Assembly (NCBI GenBank): GCA_027490995.1
Contig: JAIXWY010000012.1
Coordinates: 1-33,037 of the forward strand
Source: Opitutaceae bacterium
GTDB taxonomy: Bacteria; Verrucomicrobiota; Verrucomicrobiia; Opitutales; Opitutaceae
Length of the DNA stretch: 33,037 nucleotides
Direction of reading: 5' to 3'
The notes under the pieces were generated by a model that saw only the letters and a program-made list of their open reading frames with translations, made no database searches and was not told the origin of the DNA. Numbering within the stretch: the first letter of the stretch is position 1; the number at the start of each line of letters is the position of its first letter. This document shows positions 16,094 through 26,875 of this stretch, in pieces. The translations under genes and the position numbers were made by a program.

Positions 16094-19000
16094 ATGAAAT
16101 TACGTGTTCCAAGACGCCTCTTCACTGCCGTGTGTATGGCGGCTTGGACGTTGACTCCGCTGCTACACGCCCAGGAGACGTGGACCCCGAGCGCGGCTCC
16201 CGCCGCTCAAAACTTGTGGTCGGTTGCCTATGGCGGTGGCGCATTTGTAGCCGTTGGCGAAGGTAGTACGGTCATCAGCTCGCCAGACGGTTCGTCGTGG
16301 GTCCAGCGATCTGTGCCAGTCTCTAGCTACTGGCTAGTCGCGGTCGCCCATGGCGGCGGCACATGGGTCATCGTGGGCGACAAAGGTTTGATCGTCACAT
16401 CCTCGGACCTGATCACGTGGACCGTCCGGGCGAGTGGAACTCAAAGTCGCATCAACGGAGTTGCCTACGGCGGTGGTCGATGGATTGCGGTGGCCGAGTC
16501 CGGCGAACTCCTGACCTCAACCGACGCCATCGCATGGACCAAACTCAAGCCAAGCGCCGATCGGTTACGTGGAATTGCTTACGCCTACGGGCAATTTGTC
16601 ATCACGGGCGACAACGGACTAATTCGCGCGACGATCGACGCGACGGACTATGCCGAACGAGTGCTTCCGGGAAGTTTCTTCGTCGAAGCGGTGATCTACG
16701 CCAAACGAAACTTCGTTGCCGTCGGAGAGTCCGGCTTTGCCGTGAAGTCCACGGATGGAGTCACTTGGGATCGGCTAGACTCATCTACCACGGCCTATCT
16801 ACGCGGGGTCGCTTTCTTCAACAATCAGTTCATCGCATGTGGAACTGACGGAACCATTCTGACGACCGACAACCTGGGGTCGCCATGGAGGCCTCGCAAC
16901 TCCGGAACCGGTGCGCTGCTCACGTCCGTAGCTGCAAGTGAAACATGCGCCGTCGCCGTTGGTTTTGGTGGAGCCATTCTGAGATCTTTGCCCGCAGTCG
17001 CGAGTCCCGCGGTTAGCCTGACCCCGCCCGTTCTGACGGAGGCATTCGGAAGCAATGTCCTGCTTCAACCCGTTGTGTCGGGCTCCCCGCCGTTGAGCTA
17101 CCAATGGTTTTTTAATGGCGTGCCCATCGCGGGGGCGACGTCGGAGCGTCTCTTCTTGTCAGGCGTGCAAGCTGCCCAGGCTGGAAACTACTCACTGCGT
17201 GTAACGAATCCCTACGGTAGCGCCACCAGTTCTTCGACCAGTCTCGGCTTAGTGACGAGCGTCGCCTCCAGTTCGATTGTCGACACGAGTTTCGCTCCAG
17301 GAATTTCAATGCCCAACGGCGTTGCCGCAGCGGTAGAGCAATCGGACGGGAAGATCGTCATTGGCGGGTCGGGGTTTTTCGTGCCCCAAGGGATTTATCG
17401 ATTCGCCCTAGCTCGTTTGAATCGCGACGGATCACTCGATAACTCCTTCCCGTCGGGCTCCGGATTTAATCCCGACGCTACAGTCTCTCAACTACTGCAG
17501 CAAGCGGACGGTAAGATCGTTGTTGTAGGTTCGTTCCTTACGGTCAACGGCATCAGTCGACCGAAAATGGTTCGATTAGATTCGAGCGGAAGTGTCGATC
17601 TGGCGTTTGTACCAGCGGCGACGATTGCCGCCACTCAGCCTCGCCTAGTTGCCCTACAACGCGGTACGAACGTCATTGCTCTCGTTGATACTCGTTTGGT
17701 GCGGCTAAACTCTGACGGATCTTTAGACACCGCATTCGAGAGCGCGACCGGTGGTCTATCGGTAAATTCTTTCGGAGTTTTTGCCGATGGCTCGGTCGCG
17801 GTCGCCCTAGGGGGAGTCGTGAGGAATGGCGTGACCGGCACTCTGATCCAGAGATTAAGCGCTGCCGGGGCTGCGTTGACCGACCTCGCGTTTGTTCCGG
17901 GTCAGGAACCCAGATACGGGGTTTCGCTAGCTTCAACCCCCGATGGACGAGTTTTTTTGACGACCACAACAGATTGGGGCACGAGCTCTTCTTCTAGCCA
18001 TCAGCAGCTCTTCGTTAATTCATCACCGCTGTATCTATGCACGACCGATTCGGGCTGGTACCGAATGATCGGTTTTAGTTGGACTAAAGAAACCGCGCTT
18101 TTCCCCAGCCGAGCTGATGCTCTTTATCTTGTCACGTTCGTTAAAGGACAAGGGTTGCTCTCCACTCCAGGACCCGGAAGGACTACTATCCTTAGGCAGG
18201 GATTGTCCGGACTCCAGGACACCTCCTTCGATTCGCGAAAAGGAGCAAACGGAGAAGTCACTGGACTCTTTCCGTTGAATGACGGGGGCGTGCTCGTAAC
18301 CGGCCAATTCACCGCGTTCGACGAAATTGCCCTTCCCAACTTGGTCAGACTGTTCGCGAGGAATGCCTTCGTCGCGACGCCGCCGACCATTGTCTCTGTT
18401 GAACCTGAGGTCGTTGCGGTGCCGCCCGGAAGGGAGATTACGCTGACGGGTCTTGTCGCGGGCACTGCTCCCCTTTCGTACGAATGGACCGTCACCGCCA
18501 GTGCAGGGTCTGAAGTGCTTCCCACCACGTCAGATCCGACCCTCCCCACATTCCGAATGCTGCCGTTCTATCCCGGCACATTTACGGTTAGGCTCGCTGC
18601 ATCCAATAGACTGGGCACGGTTACGAGCATTCCTATCCGCATCGTCGTCGCTGATAGTGCCCCCATCATCATCTCGGAGCCCTCCGCTGCCACCACCTTT
18701 AGTGGTAAGAGTGCAACCCTTTCGGTCGCCGCGGCAGGAACGCTACCGATGACATACCAGTGGTTTCGAGGAACGACGCCGGCTGGTTCGGGAAGCACGC
18801 TGTCGATAGCACAAGCGAGCAGTGCCAACCAAGGCGAGTACACCGTCGTTATTTCGAACTCGGTCGGCAAGACCACCAGCAGAACGGTTCGTCTCACGGT
18901 CGACAGCGCCGCTCGCCTCGTAAACCTGTCAACCCGCGCCGAGTTGGACCGTGGTGCGGCGCCTCGCACGCTTATCGCGGGATTCGTGATCCGGGACGGC

Positions 19001-19708
19001 TCGGGGCTCCGTGTCCTGGCTCGGGGCGTGGGACCTTCTTTGTCCGCTTTTGGCCTAGCAGGAGCGATCAGCGATCCGATGCTCTCGATCGTCGACTCTT
19101 CGCAGCGGGCGATTGGCGAAAATGACGATTTCGGATCAGCCACGCCTGGTGGCTCTGTCCCCGGTGTTGGGGCATTCCTACTCAAGAGTTCTGAAGCGGC
19201 CTGGACGGCCTCGCTGGCGCCGGGCGGATACACCGTGCAACTTCTCAGCAAGTCCGGAAGCAGCGGCATCGGACTAGTCGAGCTCTATCGCGCGGATGAC
19301 AGCCCCTCTCGACTCATTAACTTATCCAGCCGCTGCTGGGTCGGAACTGGATCGTCAGTTGCAATCGCCGGAATTGCCCTAGAGGGGGAACTGCCCCGCC
19401 AGTTTCTAATCCGTGCTGTTGGGCCGGGACTCAAAGAGTTTGGCGTGAGCGACGCGGTTTCAGACCCAGTATTGAATCTTACATCGCCGACGGGAGTGTC
19501 GCTCTTCCAGAATGACAACTGGGTCTCGGCTCCCAACGTGACCGACCTGACCCGCGCATCGACCAGCGTTGGCGCATTTCCCCTGTTAAGCGGCTCCCGG
19601 GACTCCGCCATGCTGGTGACCCTTTCACCGGGCAACTACACCGCCGTCGTCAGCGGCGCCGGAGGCGGAACCGGTACGGTACTGATCGAAATATACGAGG
19701 TTCCATAA
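16094..19708 (+). CDS. Large exported multidomain protein (beta-propeller-like, Ig-like and delta-60 repeats)
   Basis: A 1204-residue exported protein starting at the ATG 16094, which opens a signal peptide (MKLRVPRRLFTAVCMAAW... ending LLHAQE). Residues 35-290 hold about six repeats of the type 'VAYGGGxFVAVGExGxIxTSxDGxxW', a photosystem-assembly/BNR-like propeller. An Ig-like domain follows (SYQWFFNG...AGNYSLRVTNPYG). Residues about 395-760 contain delta-60-type units ('QSDGKIVIGGSG...ALARLNRDGSLDNSF'). Two further beta domains, one with SYEW and one with TYQWFRG, precede two copies of a C-terminal module with the hallmark 'RGVGPSLSAFG' / 'RAVGPGLKEFG', the second ending LIEIYEVP. This architecture is characteristic of Opitutales surface or secreted proteins as I recall them; their function is unknown. 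It lies just inside the proposed element boundary and reads as lower in GC than genes to the left. Confidence 0.9.
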   Translation: MKLRVPRRLFTAVCMAAWTLTPLLHAQETWTPSAAPAAQNLWSVAYGGGAFVAVGEGSTVISSPDGSSWVQRSVPVSSYWLVAVAHGGGTWVIVGDKGLIVTSSDLITWTVRASGTQSRINGVAYGGGRWIAVAESGELLTSTDAIAWTKLKPSADRLRGIAYAYGQFVITGDNGLIRATIDATDYAERVLPGSFFVEAVIYAKRNFVAVGESGFAVKSTDGVTWDRLDSSTTAYLRGVAFFNNQFIACGTDGTILTTDNLGSPWRPRNSGTGALLTSVAASETCAVAVGFGGAILRSLPAVASPAVSLTPPVLTEAFGSNVLLQPVVSGSPPLSYQWFFNGVPIAGATSERLFLSGVQAAQAGNYSLRVTNPYGSATSSSTSLGLVTSVASSSIVDTSFAPGISMPNGVAAAVEQSDGKIVIGGSGFFVPQGIYRFALARLNRDGSLDNSFPSGSGFNPDATVSQLLQQADGKIVVVGSFLTVNGISRPKMVRLDSSGSVDLAFVPAATIAATQPRLVALQRGTNVIALVDTRLVRLNSDGSLDTAFESATGGLSVNSFGVFADGSVAVALGGVVRNGVTGTLIQRLSAAGAALTDLAFVPGQEPRYGVSLASTPDGRVFLTTTTDWGTSSSSSHQQLFVNSSPLYLCTTDSGWYRMIGFSWTKETALFPSRADALYLVTFVKGQGLLSTPGPGRTTILRQGLSGLQDTSFDSRKGANGEVTGLFPLNDGGVLVTGQFTAFDEIALPNLVRLFARNAFVATPPTIVSVEPEVVAVPPGREITLTGLVAGTAPLSYEWTVTASAGSEVLPTTSDPTLPTFRMLPFYPGTFTVRLAASNRLGTVTSIPIRIVVADSAPIIISEPSAATTFSGKSATLSVAAAGTLPMTYQWFRGTTPAGSGSTLSIAQASSANQGEYTVVISNSVGKTTSRTVRLTVDSAARLVNLSTRAELDRGAAPRTLIAGFVIRDGSGLRVLARGVGPSLSAFGLAGAISDPMLSIVDSSQRAIGENDDFGSATPGGSVPGVGAFLLKSSEAAWTASLAPGGYTVQLLSKSGSSGIGLVELYRADDSPSRLINLSSRCWVGTGSSVAIAGIALEGELPRQFLIRAVGPGLKEFGVSDAVSDPVLNLTSPTGVSLFQNDNWVSAPNVTDLTRASTSVGAFPLLSGSRDSAMLVTLSPGNYTAVVSGAGGGTGTVLIEIYEVP

Positions 19709-19786
19709 TAACAAAGTGACTGTCCCCCCGTGTTCGCTTCTCCGAGATGGCAACGGCACAAAGGTGGGCGCGCGATTTCTGAAAGT

Positions 19787-19899
19787 AGGCCGCGGCTCTT
19801 GCCCTGACGCTGCCGCCCGGCTCTTACACGGTGCACGTTTTTGGAAAGTCCACGGATCTCGGGGAGGTTCTCCTCGAGGCGTACGAGCTGCCGGATTAA
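19787..19899 (+). pseudogene. Stranded C-terminal tail of a paralogous exported protein
   Basis: In-frame codons ending at TAA 19897-19899 encode LPPGSYTVHVFGKST followed by a Glu-Val-Leu-Leu-Glu-Ala-Tyr-Glu stretch. This matches the last strands of the repeated C-terminal module of the preceding gene ('LSPGNYTAVVSG' then 'GTVLIEIYEVP'). Stops at 19780-19788 cut it off from any upstream coding sequence. It is therefore the 3' end of a second gene of this family, left by deletion, recombination or insertion. Confidence 0.75.
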
Positions 19900-19995
19900 T
19901 GAGGCGGGGCTCCACGCAGGGCCTGACACAAATCGTGGGCGTCAGTACAGAGGGTACTCGCGATCCGGGGCGCAGTTTCGCTCCATTCGCCGATA

Positions 19996-22900
19996 TCAGG
20001 CAGCCCACTCGGCACAGAGCGTCTCGGCCTGAAGCAGCACGGTCTTGGTCGCTTCTTCTTGCAGGTCCGGGGGGTAGCCGTGCTTCCTCAGGATCCGCTT
20101 AACCATCACCTTTACCTTCGCTCGAGCGCTTTCGCGCAGGGTCCAGTCGATCGTCACGCTTTGTCGTACTTGGCTCACGAGCTCCGCGGCGATGACCTTC
20201 AATTCGTCGTTCCCCATCGCCCGCACTGCGCTCTCGTTGGTTGCTAGCGCTGAGTAAAAGGCGGCCTCGTTGTCGTCCAGCCCGAGCTCTGCCCCTGCAT
20301 TGCTCGCCTTCTGGTAATCCTTTGCCATGCGGATCAGCTCTTCGATCACCTCTTGCGTAGCGATGGCCCGGTTGTGATACGCGTTGAGGGTTCGCTGGAG
20401 CAGCTCGGCGAAGGTCTTACTCACTACGACGTTCTTTTTTGCTCCCTTCTTCACTTCGTCGTGGAGAAGTTTCGCGAGCAGCTCGGCGGCGACGTTCTTG
20501 TGTTTCAGACCTCTGACTTCGGCGAGGAACTGGTCGGAGAGAATCGAGATGTCTGGCTTCTTGATGCCGGCGGCGGAGAAAACGTCGATGATCTCTCCCT
20601 CAGTGGTAATTGCGCGTGACACCAGCTGCCTGATCGCCGACTCCATGTCCTCGGGAGACCTCATCTCTGAGGCGGATCGTTTTGCCAGTTGTGCCCTGAC
20701 CGCCTGAAAGAAGGCGATATCGTCCCGTAGAGCCTGCGCCTCATTGCTCGCGGCACAGAGGGCAAAGGCACGTGATATGTCGGTAACGGCGGCGACGAAC
20801 CTCTCCCGACCTTTCTCCTGCGACAGGATGTGCTCTTGTGTCTCTGGAAGCAGCTGCAGCCTTGCGGTCGGGCTGCCGGTCGCCCACGCGGACCAGTCAA
20901 GACCGTGCAGCATTGAGCAGATGATCTCGTGCTTTTCTTGCAGTACCGCGATCGCATCCGCGGTGTCGACGCTGGGAGTACCTTTTCCTCCGCTTTCCGT
21001 GTAGGTGGCCAGTGCCTGCTTCAGCTGGTCCGCCAGCCCGAGGTAGTCGACGACCAGCCCGCCGGGCTTGTCTCGGAATACTCGGTTCACGCGAGCGATT
21101 GCCTGCATTAGACCATGGCCTTGCATGGGCTTGTCGACGTACATCGTGTGCATACACGGGGCGTCGAAGCCTGTTAGCCACATGTCTCGGACGATCACGA
21201 TTTTGAAGGAGTCCTTGGTGTCTTTGAACCGCTTCGCCAGATCCTTTCGAGCCTGCTTGGTGCGAATGTGAGGCTGCCAGTCCGGTCCATCTGCTGCCGA
21301 TCCCGTCATCACTATCTTCACGACGCAGGACTTCTTTCCCTCAGCTTCCCGGTCGTCCTTGTCGACGCTCGCCCAATCTGGACGGAGACGAATGATCGCG
21401 TCGTGCAGGTCTATGCAAATTCGGCGGCTCATGCAGACGGCCATCGCCTTGCCGGGCATCGCCTCGCTGCGCTTTTCGAAGTGGTCGACAAGGTCCTTCG
21501 CGACCAACTTGACTCGCTCAGGATCGCCAACGAGAGCCTCCAGCGCCGCCCACTTGGTCTTGAGCTTGGCCTTCCGGTCCTCCTCTTCGCCCTCGGTAAT
21601 CTCCTCGAACTCACTGTCCAGCTTCGGGAGCTCTGTTTGAACGAGGGCCAGCTTGGCGATCCGGCTCTCGTAGTAGATCGGCACCGTCGCACCATCCGCC
21701 ACCGCCTGTTGGATGTCGTAGACGCTGATGTAATCTCCGAAGACGGCCCGGGTATTTGCGTCCGACTTTTCCACCGGAGTACCTGTGAACCCGATGAATG
21801 ATGCGTTCGGGAGGGCGTCTCGAAGGTTGCGCGCCAGCCCGTCAATCAGGTCGTACTGGCTGCGGTGTGCTTCGTCTGCGACCACGACGATGTTCTGGCG
21901 ATCCGAAAGCAGCGGCATCTTCTCGCCGCGTTCCTTCGGCATGAACTTCTGCAGGGTCGTGAAGACCACTCCGCCGCTGGCTACCTTGAGCAGGTCGCGG
22001 ACGTGGGCCACCGACTCGGCCTGCACGGGGGTCTGCCGCAGCGCCTCGTGGCATCGTTGAAACTGACCGAACAGTTGGTCGTCGAGGTCGTTCCGGTCGG
22101 TGAGCACCACCAACGTCGGGTTCTTCATCGCCGGGTGCCGGACGAGCCGGGCGGCATAGAAGAGCATCGAGAAGCTCTTACCCGAGCCCTGCGTGTGCCA
22201 GACAACACCGACACGGCGATCCCCCAGCTTTCCGTCATTTGGGCGGACTGGGACTCGGGGGGGCTGATAACCGGATGTTGGAGTGCCGCCGCTCGCCCGA
22301 ACGGTTTCGTCCACCGCCGCATTCACGGCGTGGAATTGGTGGTAGCCGGCGATGATCTTGTGGACCCGGTCCGACTCGTCGTCGTCCTCGAAGGCGACGA
22401 AGTATTGGATCAAATCGAGGAAGCGGTGCTTTGCGAAGACACCCTGCAGCATGACCTCAAGCTCCACGGCGGTCTTGGGTGCGTCCTTCTCGCCATCGAT
22501 CGTGCGCCAGACCTTAAACCACTCCCGGTTGGCGGTCAGGGAGCCAATCCGGGCCTGAATGCCGTCGGAGGCGATCAGCACCTCGTTGAAGTGGAAGATC
22601 GACCCGATCTCCTTCTTGTACGTCTGGAGCTGCTGGAAGGCGGAGTTGAGTGTGGCGTCCTCGTCCGCGGCGTTCTTGAGCTCGATCATGCCGACGGGGA
22701 GACCGTTGAGGAAAACGACGACGTCGGGGCGCCGGTTGATCCCGGCTTCGATGACGGTGAACTGATTCACCGCGAGCCAGTCGTTGGTGTCCGGGTTCGC
22801 GAAATCGACGAGGCGCAGGAGGTCGTTGGCCGTCGAACCGTCCGGGCGGCGGTACTGTACCGGCACCCCGTCGATCAGATAGCGGTGGAACTGGCGGTTA

Positions 22901-23151
22901 ACGGCCACCAGTGAGGGCGAATCCCGGCGGAGCAGGCGTCGGATGCCCTCGTCGGCCGCGGCCTCCGGGATTCCGGGATTCAGGGCCGCAACGGTGCGAC
23001 GGAGCCTGCCGATCAGGACGACGTCGGAGAATGAGTCCCGCTCGGCCCCGGGCTCACCGGGCGCAAGGTCGGGGCCGAAGGCGACGGAGTAGCCGAGGTC
23101 CTTCAACCACTCCAATGACGCCAACTCGCTTGTGGACTCGTTGAAGGGCAT
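19996..23151 (-). CDS. hsdR: Type I restriction endonuclease subunit HsdR (RM2)
   Basis: A 1051-residue motor/nuclease subunit of the second type I system. The N-terminal nuclease shows D143 in '[12 protein letters not shown]' and E157/K159 in 'GMIELKN'; Walker A is QGSGKSF (321-327); DEAH is at 426-429 in '[13 protein letters not shown]'; GFTGTP at 454-459; later '[20 protein letters not shown]' and '[10 protein letters not shown]' are helicase motifs V and VI. The longer nuclease region and helical C-terminus resemble the EcoR124/HsdR family rather than the EcoEI-like HsdR of RM1. It starts 3 nt after the stop of the GIY-YIG gene and is the last gene of the RM2 unit. It appears intact. Confidence 0.95.
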   Translation of the reverse strand: MPFNESTSELASLEWLKDLGYSVAFGPDLAPGEPGAERDSFSDVVLIGRLRRTVAALNPGIPEAAADEGIRRLLRRDSPSLVAVNRQFHRYLIDGVPVQYRRPDGSTANDLLRLVDFANPDTNDWLAVNQFTVIEAGINRRPDVVVFLNGLPVGMIELKNAADEDATLNSAFQQLQTYKKEIGSIFHFNEVLIASDGIQARIGSLTANREWFKVWRTIDGEKDAPKTAVELEVMLQGVFAKHRFLDLIQYFVAFEDDDESDRVHKIIAGYHQFHAVNAAVDETVRASGGTPTSGYQPPRVPVRPNDGKLGDRRVGVVWHTQGSGKSFSMLFYAARLVRHPAMKNPTLVVLTDRNDLDDQLFGQFQRCHEALRQTPVQAESVAHVRDLLKVASGGVVFTTLQKFMPKERGEKMPLLSDRQNIVVVADEAHRSQYDLIDGLARNLRDALPNASFIGFTGTPVEKSDANTRAVFGDYISVYDIQQAVADGATVPIYYESRIAKLALVQTELPKLDSEFEEITEGEEEDRKAKLKTKWAALEALVGDPERVKLVAKDLVDHFEKRSEAMPGKAMAVCMSRRICIDLHDAIIRLRPDWASVDKDDREAEGKKSCVVKIVMTGSAADGPDWQPHIRTKQARKDLAKRFKDTKDSFKIVIVRDMWLTGFDAPCMHTMYVDKPMQGHGLMQAIARVNRVFRDKPGGLVVDYLGLADQLKQALATYTESGGKGTPSVDTADAIAVLQEKHEIICSMLHGLDWSAWATGSPTARLQLLPETQEHILSQEKGRERFVAAVTDISRAFALCAASNEAQALRDDIAFFQAVRAQLAKRSASEMRSPEDMESAIRQLVSRAITTEGEIIDVFSAAGIKKPDISILSDQFLAEVRGLKHKNVAAELLAKLLHDEVKKGAKKNVVVSKTFAELLQRTLNAYHNRAIATQEVIEELIRMAKDYQKASNAGAELGLDDNEAAFYSALATNESAVRAMGNDELKVIAAELVSQVRQSVTIDWTLRESARAKVKVMVKRILRKHGYPPDLQEEATKTVLLQAETLCAEWAA

Positions 23152-23154
23152 TGG

Positions 23155-24027
23155 TCAGGGTCGCGAGTCCTGCAGTTCTTTAAGGGTCCGTCCCGCTGCG
23201 TCGGCCCATCCGGTCCTGCCATTAGCGGCCCCGCCTCTGACGACGCCGGCTGCGGTGGACGGCGAATTAAAAACGTAGTCCTGCGTGAACGTGAAATTCA
23301 TCCCTGCTGGGATGAGCACCTTATTTGAAAGCAGAGCGGCCCTAAGTTGCCGCAGGTACTGGGGGCATGAGTCCGTCTCCTCCCCACGGGCTCCGCTACC
23401 GGAGTAGACAACAAAACCCTCAACTGTCTCCGAACCCCGAGCCTGCACTCCCTTCGCGGATGCATGCAGGATCGGCACGTTCGAGTTCTTGACCGTCGGC
23501 GTGGCAAAAACGCTCAGCCCCAGCAGGGGAAAGCACAGCAGCATCTCCTCAATGAAGCCCTCGGCATCCGCGGCATCCGCCTCGGACAGCGATGGGAGGT
23601 TGGGCTCGTTTCCATTATCAAGCACACAACGCTTCGCCTCATCGGCCAACTCCACGAGCTTCGATTCGATGTACTGGACGTGCGCCTTGTTGAGATTGTC
23701 GTCCTTCGAGCTGAATGCGATGCAGGTTGTCCAGAAATCCTTCTTGGCCGAGTGCTGTTCGAGACGGGGCCGAATCGGGTCGCCCTCCCCCACGTAGACA
23801 CGTGGCAGCCCAGACTCCTCGGCGGGGCCGAACAAAACGTAGACCCCCGTGCGGGCCAGTTCCCGGCGCTGCTTCGCCTCCGCGATCAACGCCCGGGGGA
23901 TCACGATGCCCACTCCGCTCCAGTTCGACTTCTCAATTGTACGGAGCCCGTCTGGATCGCCACCCGGGAGAAAGATACGGATCGAGTATGGTTTTTTCAC
24001 TGCGGTTAAGGGTGACACTCTGCCCAC
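23155..24027 (-). CDS. GIY-YIG nuclease family protein with C-terminal DUF4357
   Basis: About 290 residues. After an N-terminal lead of 55 residues comes a GIY-YIG fold: TGVYVL (GIY strand), VYVGEG (YIG strand), Arg in 'IRPRLEQH' and the metal-binding Glu in 'AHVQYIESKLVELA'. The C-terminal 60 residues contain 'STAAGVVRGGAANGRTGW', the DUF4357 signature. Genes of this make-up are recurrent passengers of type I restriction operons; whether they cut DNA, modify restriction or act on their own is not established. The first possible start is a GTG at 24027, right after the hsdS stop; a second GTG at 24018 has AGGTGG 5 nt upstream and may be the real one. Same strand and very tight spacing with hsdS and hsdR indicate one transcript. 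Confidence 0.85.
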   Translation of the reverse strand: MGRVSPLTAVKKPYSIRIFLPGGDPDGLRTIEKSNWSGVGIVIPRALIAEAKQRRELARTGVYVLFGPAEESGLPRVYVGEGDPIRPRLEQHSAKKDFWTTCIAFSSKDDNLNKAHVQYIESKLVELADEAKRCVLDNGNEPNLPSLSEADAADAEGFIEEMLLCFPLLGLSVFATPTVKNSNVPILHASAKGVQARGSETVEGFVVYSGSGARGEETDSCPQYLRQLRAALLSNKVLIPAGMNFTFTQDYVFNSPSTAAGVVRGGAANGRTGWADAAGRTLKELQDSRP

Positions 24028-25311
24028 CTAGCTAACCCGCAACTCCCCGCTCAGCAGCTTCGGCAGCAGCGTGTCGCGCAGGGTGGCGAGGGTGCGGGAT
24101 TGGGTGCGGTTGGCTTCGGCCTGTTCAAAGAGGGGCGCGCAGACACAGTGGAACGACTCGAGGATCTTCGGCGCGTTCGGCATTGCTACTTTCATCGCTC
24201 CGATGACTTCTGGACGCACCGCAGGATACGCACCGCCGTCGGCCATTTTGCCGAGATGATCGAAAACTTCGGGCAACGTGAGCGCGGCGTGGATGAATGA
24301 CCACGGAGCCCTAGTAGGCGTGAGCACAGCGAAGCCGGTAGACGCGACGCGATTCTCGGGAGGATTCAGCGCCAGAAAGTAGGAGCCGCGGTCGGGCCGG
24401 ACAGTGGAGAGAACGGTGTCACCGTGGCGCAGGCGGCGACGGGCTCTACTGGGTTCGTCGCCGCGTGTGTAAGTGGCGATATTCGCTATGCTGCCGCGGT
24501 TCACTTCCGAAATCTCGACGTATTCCAGCGTCTCCAGATCGTCACTTTTGCCGAGCGTCCACGCATTAATCTCACAGAGTTCGTCGATCGCGGCCTGACG
24601 CCAGCCGACAGGAAGCAGTCTATCTTCGCCGTGCTCGAGGTGCTCGGGGAAAAGCGCCGCGGTCGCCGCATCCATACCTGCTGGCTTTCGACCATCTAGC
24701 TTGGCGCGGACGGGGTCGAAATCCACGAACCAGCTCTGGAACAGCGCCCGGGCCATTGCCTCCAGCGTCGCGTTCATCCGCCGGTTCAACTCGATCTTGT
24801 CGTCCAGCGCGTCGAGAATATCCACCAAGGACATCTCGCGTTGCTTCGGTCGCGGAATCGGGAACGCCAGAAAGTCCTCGCGTGGCAGTGCCAAATTGGT
24901 CGTTCCGATGGCGCGGGCGCGACAATACTCTCGATATGCAGGAGTCCGAAGAAGCCAATAGACGTAACGCGAAGAAATGTCGTCACGAGTGAATGTCAGT
25001 TTAACTGTGTCTTGTGTTACTCGTCCCGCTGGAATGTGGGGTGGCACCCGGGCAATTGCCCCGAGCAGCTCAGCTGCTTGTGTCACGTCTTTCAGCGAAA
25101 CATAGATGTCGCCAGGACGCAGAGTCAGCTTGGCCGGACACTCACCTCCATACGTTTTCAGGTTATCATCACGAAACCCACCGTTTCGTTTGATCGAAGC
25201 GAGTCCGAGCAGGACTGGACCCGCTTGTCCGAGCAACGCGCTTTGGTAGGTCGTTCCTCGGGTGAGAGAAACGAGGTCGCCAAGAACAAGCTTATTGTCC
25301 TCACCCGCCAT
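24028..25311 (-). CDS. hsdS: Type I restriction system specificity subunit HsdS (RM2)
   Basis: A 427-residue specificity subunit with two recognition domains. The first spans roughly residues 5-150 ('[20 protein letters not shown]' to '[13 protein letters not shown]'), followed by the conserved helical spacer with [25 protein letters not shown] and the hallmark '[15 protein letters not shown]'. The second recognition domain begins near '[16 protein letters not shown]', and the protein ends with the helical '[19 protein letters not shown]'. The ATG at 25311 overlaps the end of hsdM by 11 nt. Its sequence differs clearly from the RM1 HsdS, so the two systems should have different targets. It looks full length. 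Confidence 0.94.
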   Translation of the reverse strand: MAGEDNKLVLGDLVSLTRGTTYQSALLGQAGPVLLGLASIKRNGGFRDDNLKTYGGECPAKLTLRPGDIYVSLKDVTQAAELLGAIARVPPHIPAGRVTQDTVKLTFTRDDISSRYVYWLLRTPAYREYCRARAIGTTNLALPREDFLAFPIPRPKQREMSLVDILDALDDKIELNRRMNATLEAMARALFQSWFVDFDPVRAKLDGRKPAGMDAATAALFPEHLEHGEDRLLPVGWRQAAIDELCEINAWTLGKSDDLETLEYVEISEVNRGSIANIATYTRGDEPSRARRRLRHGDTVLSTVRPDRGSYFLALNPPENRVASTGFAVLTPTRAPWSFIHAALTLPEVFDHLGKMADGGAYPAVRPEVIGAMKVAMPNAPKILESFHCVCAPLFEQAEANRTQSRTLATLRDTLLPKLLSGELRVS

Positions 25312-26875
25312 ATCCCAGCCCCCTCAGGTTTGCTTTGATGGTCTGCTCCAGTTTTGCGGACTCGGCGAACTGCGCGTGGAGCTCAGCGACGAGGCGCGGC
25401 ATCTTCTGCTCAAACGGATCGCCATCGTCTTCGACTTCCTCGGCTCCGACGTAGCGGCCGGGGGTGAGCACGTGGCCGTGCCCGGCGATTTCGGCGGTCG
25501 TGGCTGATTTGCAGAAGCCAGCGACGTCCTCGTACTTCGCCGCACCCTTCTCGCCACGCCAAGCGTGGTAAGCGCCAACGATCTTCTGGATGTCTGTATC
25601 CGTTAGCTCCCGGTGCACCCGGTCGATCAGGGTGCCGAGTTTGCGGGCGTCGATGAAGAGAGTTTGCTTGCGGCGGTCACGACGTTTGCCGTCGTTCTTG
25701 TTGCGCGTGAGGAACCACAGGCAGACGGGGATCTGGGTGGAGTAGAAAAGCTGACCGGGCAGGGCGACCATGCAGTCGACGAGGTCGGCATCGATGATCG
25801 CCTTCCGAATCTCACCCTCGCCGCTCTGGTTGGACGACATGCTGCCATTGGCGAGAACAAACCCGGCCATTCCATTCGGCGCGAGGTGGTGGATGAAGTG
25901 CTGCACCCACGCGAAGTTGGCGTTCCCCTTCGGAGGCGTGCCGTACTTCCAGCGCACGTCCTCCTCGACCCGGTGCCAGTCCGAGTCGTTGAAAGGGGGA
26001 TTGGCTATAACAAAGTCGGCCTTAAGGTCCTTGTGGAGCACGTGGCGGAACGTGTCGGCGTGCTCGGGTCCAAAGTCCGCCTCGATGCCCCGAATCGCGA
26101 GGTTCATCACGGCCAGACGTCGTGTGGTCGCGTTGCTCTCCTGTCCATACACCGAAATGTCGCCAAGCTTTCCACCGTGCGACTCAACGAACTTCTCGGA
26201 CTGGACGAACATGCCGCCCGATCCGCAGGCGGGGTCGTAGATACGACCTTTGTACGGCGCGAGCATCTCGACGAGGGTGCGGACTACGCACTGCGGCGTG
26301 TAGAACTGACCGCCGTTCTTGCCTTCGGCGCTGGCGAACTGCGTCAGGAAGTACTCGTAGACGCGGCCGAGGATGTCCTTGGAGCGGTTTTCCGCATCCC
26401 CGAGGCCGATCGTGCTGATCAGGTCGATCAGCTCACCAAGCCGCTGCTGGTCGAGAGCCGGACGCGCGTAGTCCTTCGGCAGTACGCCCTTCAGCCGGAC
26501 GTTGTTCCGCTCGAGGGCGACCATCGCGTCGTCGACCAGCTTTCCGATCGTGGGCTGCTTGGCGTTGGCCTGAAGGCGGGCCCATCGCGCGGCCTGCGGT
26601 ACCCAAAATACGTTCTCTGCGCGGTACTCGTCGGCGTCCTCGGGATCAGAGCCGGCGTAGGCACCTTTCCCGGCGATCAGTTTGGCGTGCATCTCCTCGA
26701 ACGAGTCGGAGATGTACTTCAGAAACATCAGCCCGAGGACGACGTGCTTGTACTCCGCCGCGTCCATGTTGTTGCGGAGCTTGTCGGCCGCGAGCCAGAG
26801 CTTGGCCTCGAAGCCCAAGTTCGCTGCTGAGGTCGGCTTGGTGGGGTCTGACTTGGCGGATTTTGAGCGAGCCAT
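25301..26875 (-). CDS. hsdM: Type I restriction-modification DNA methyltransferase subunit HsdM (RM2)
   Basis: A 524-residue N6-adenine methyltransferase. The N-terminal HsdM_N region (about 20-180) includes '[32 protein letters not shown]', a strong family signature. Then '[15 protein letters not shown]', SAM motif I DPACGSGG (214-221) and the catalytic NPPF (292-295). The first gene of the RM2 unit, order hsdM, hsdS, GIY-YIG, hsdR, all within 3 nt or overlapping. The ATG at 26875 fits the family N-terminus. The promoter should lie in 26876-27000, where I see no confident -35/-10 pair. Confidence 0.95.
   Translation of the reverse strand: MARSKSAKSDPTKPTSAANLGFEAKLWLAADKLRNNMDAAEYKHVVLGLMFLKYISDSFEEMHAKLIAGKGAYAGSDPEDADEYRAENVFWVPQAARWARLQANAKQPTIGKLVDDAMVALERNNVRLKGVLPKDYARPALDQQRLGELIDLISTIGLGDAENRSKDILGRVYEYFLTQFASAEGKNGGQFYTPQCVVRTLVEMLAPYKGRIYDPACGSGGMFVQSEKFVESHGGKLGDISVYGQESNATTRRLAVMNLAIRGIEADFGPEHADTFRHVLHKDLKADFVIANPPFNDSDWHRVEEDVRWKYGTPPKGNANFAWVQHFIHHLAPNGMAGFVLANGSMSSNQSGEGEIRKAIIDADLVDCMVALPGQLFYSTQIPVCLWFLTRNKNDGKRRDRRKQTLFIDARKLGTLIDRVHRELTDTDIQKIVGAYHAWRGEKGAAKYEDVAGFCKSATTAEIAGHGHVLTPGRYVGAEEVEDDGDPFEQKMPRLVAELHAQFAESAKLEQTIKANLRGLGYGG

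Noticed and set aside
15721..16266. 181-codon plus-strand frame over the att flank
   Set aside because: Overlaps the signal peptide of the large exported protein in another phase and covers the repeat cluster; no domain.
21865..22914. 349-codon plus-strand frame opposite hsdR (RM2)
   Set aside because: Antisense shadow; the HsdR motifs on the other strand are continuous.
25613..26830. 405-codon plus-strand frame opposite hsdM (RM2)
   Set aside because: Antisense shadow of a complete HsdM.
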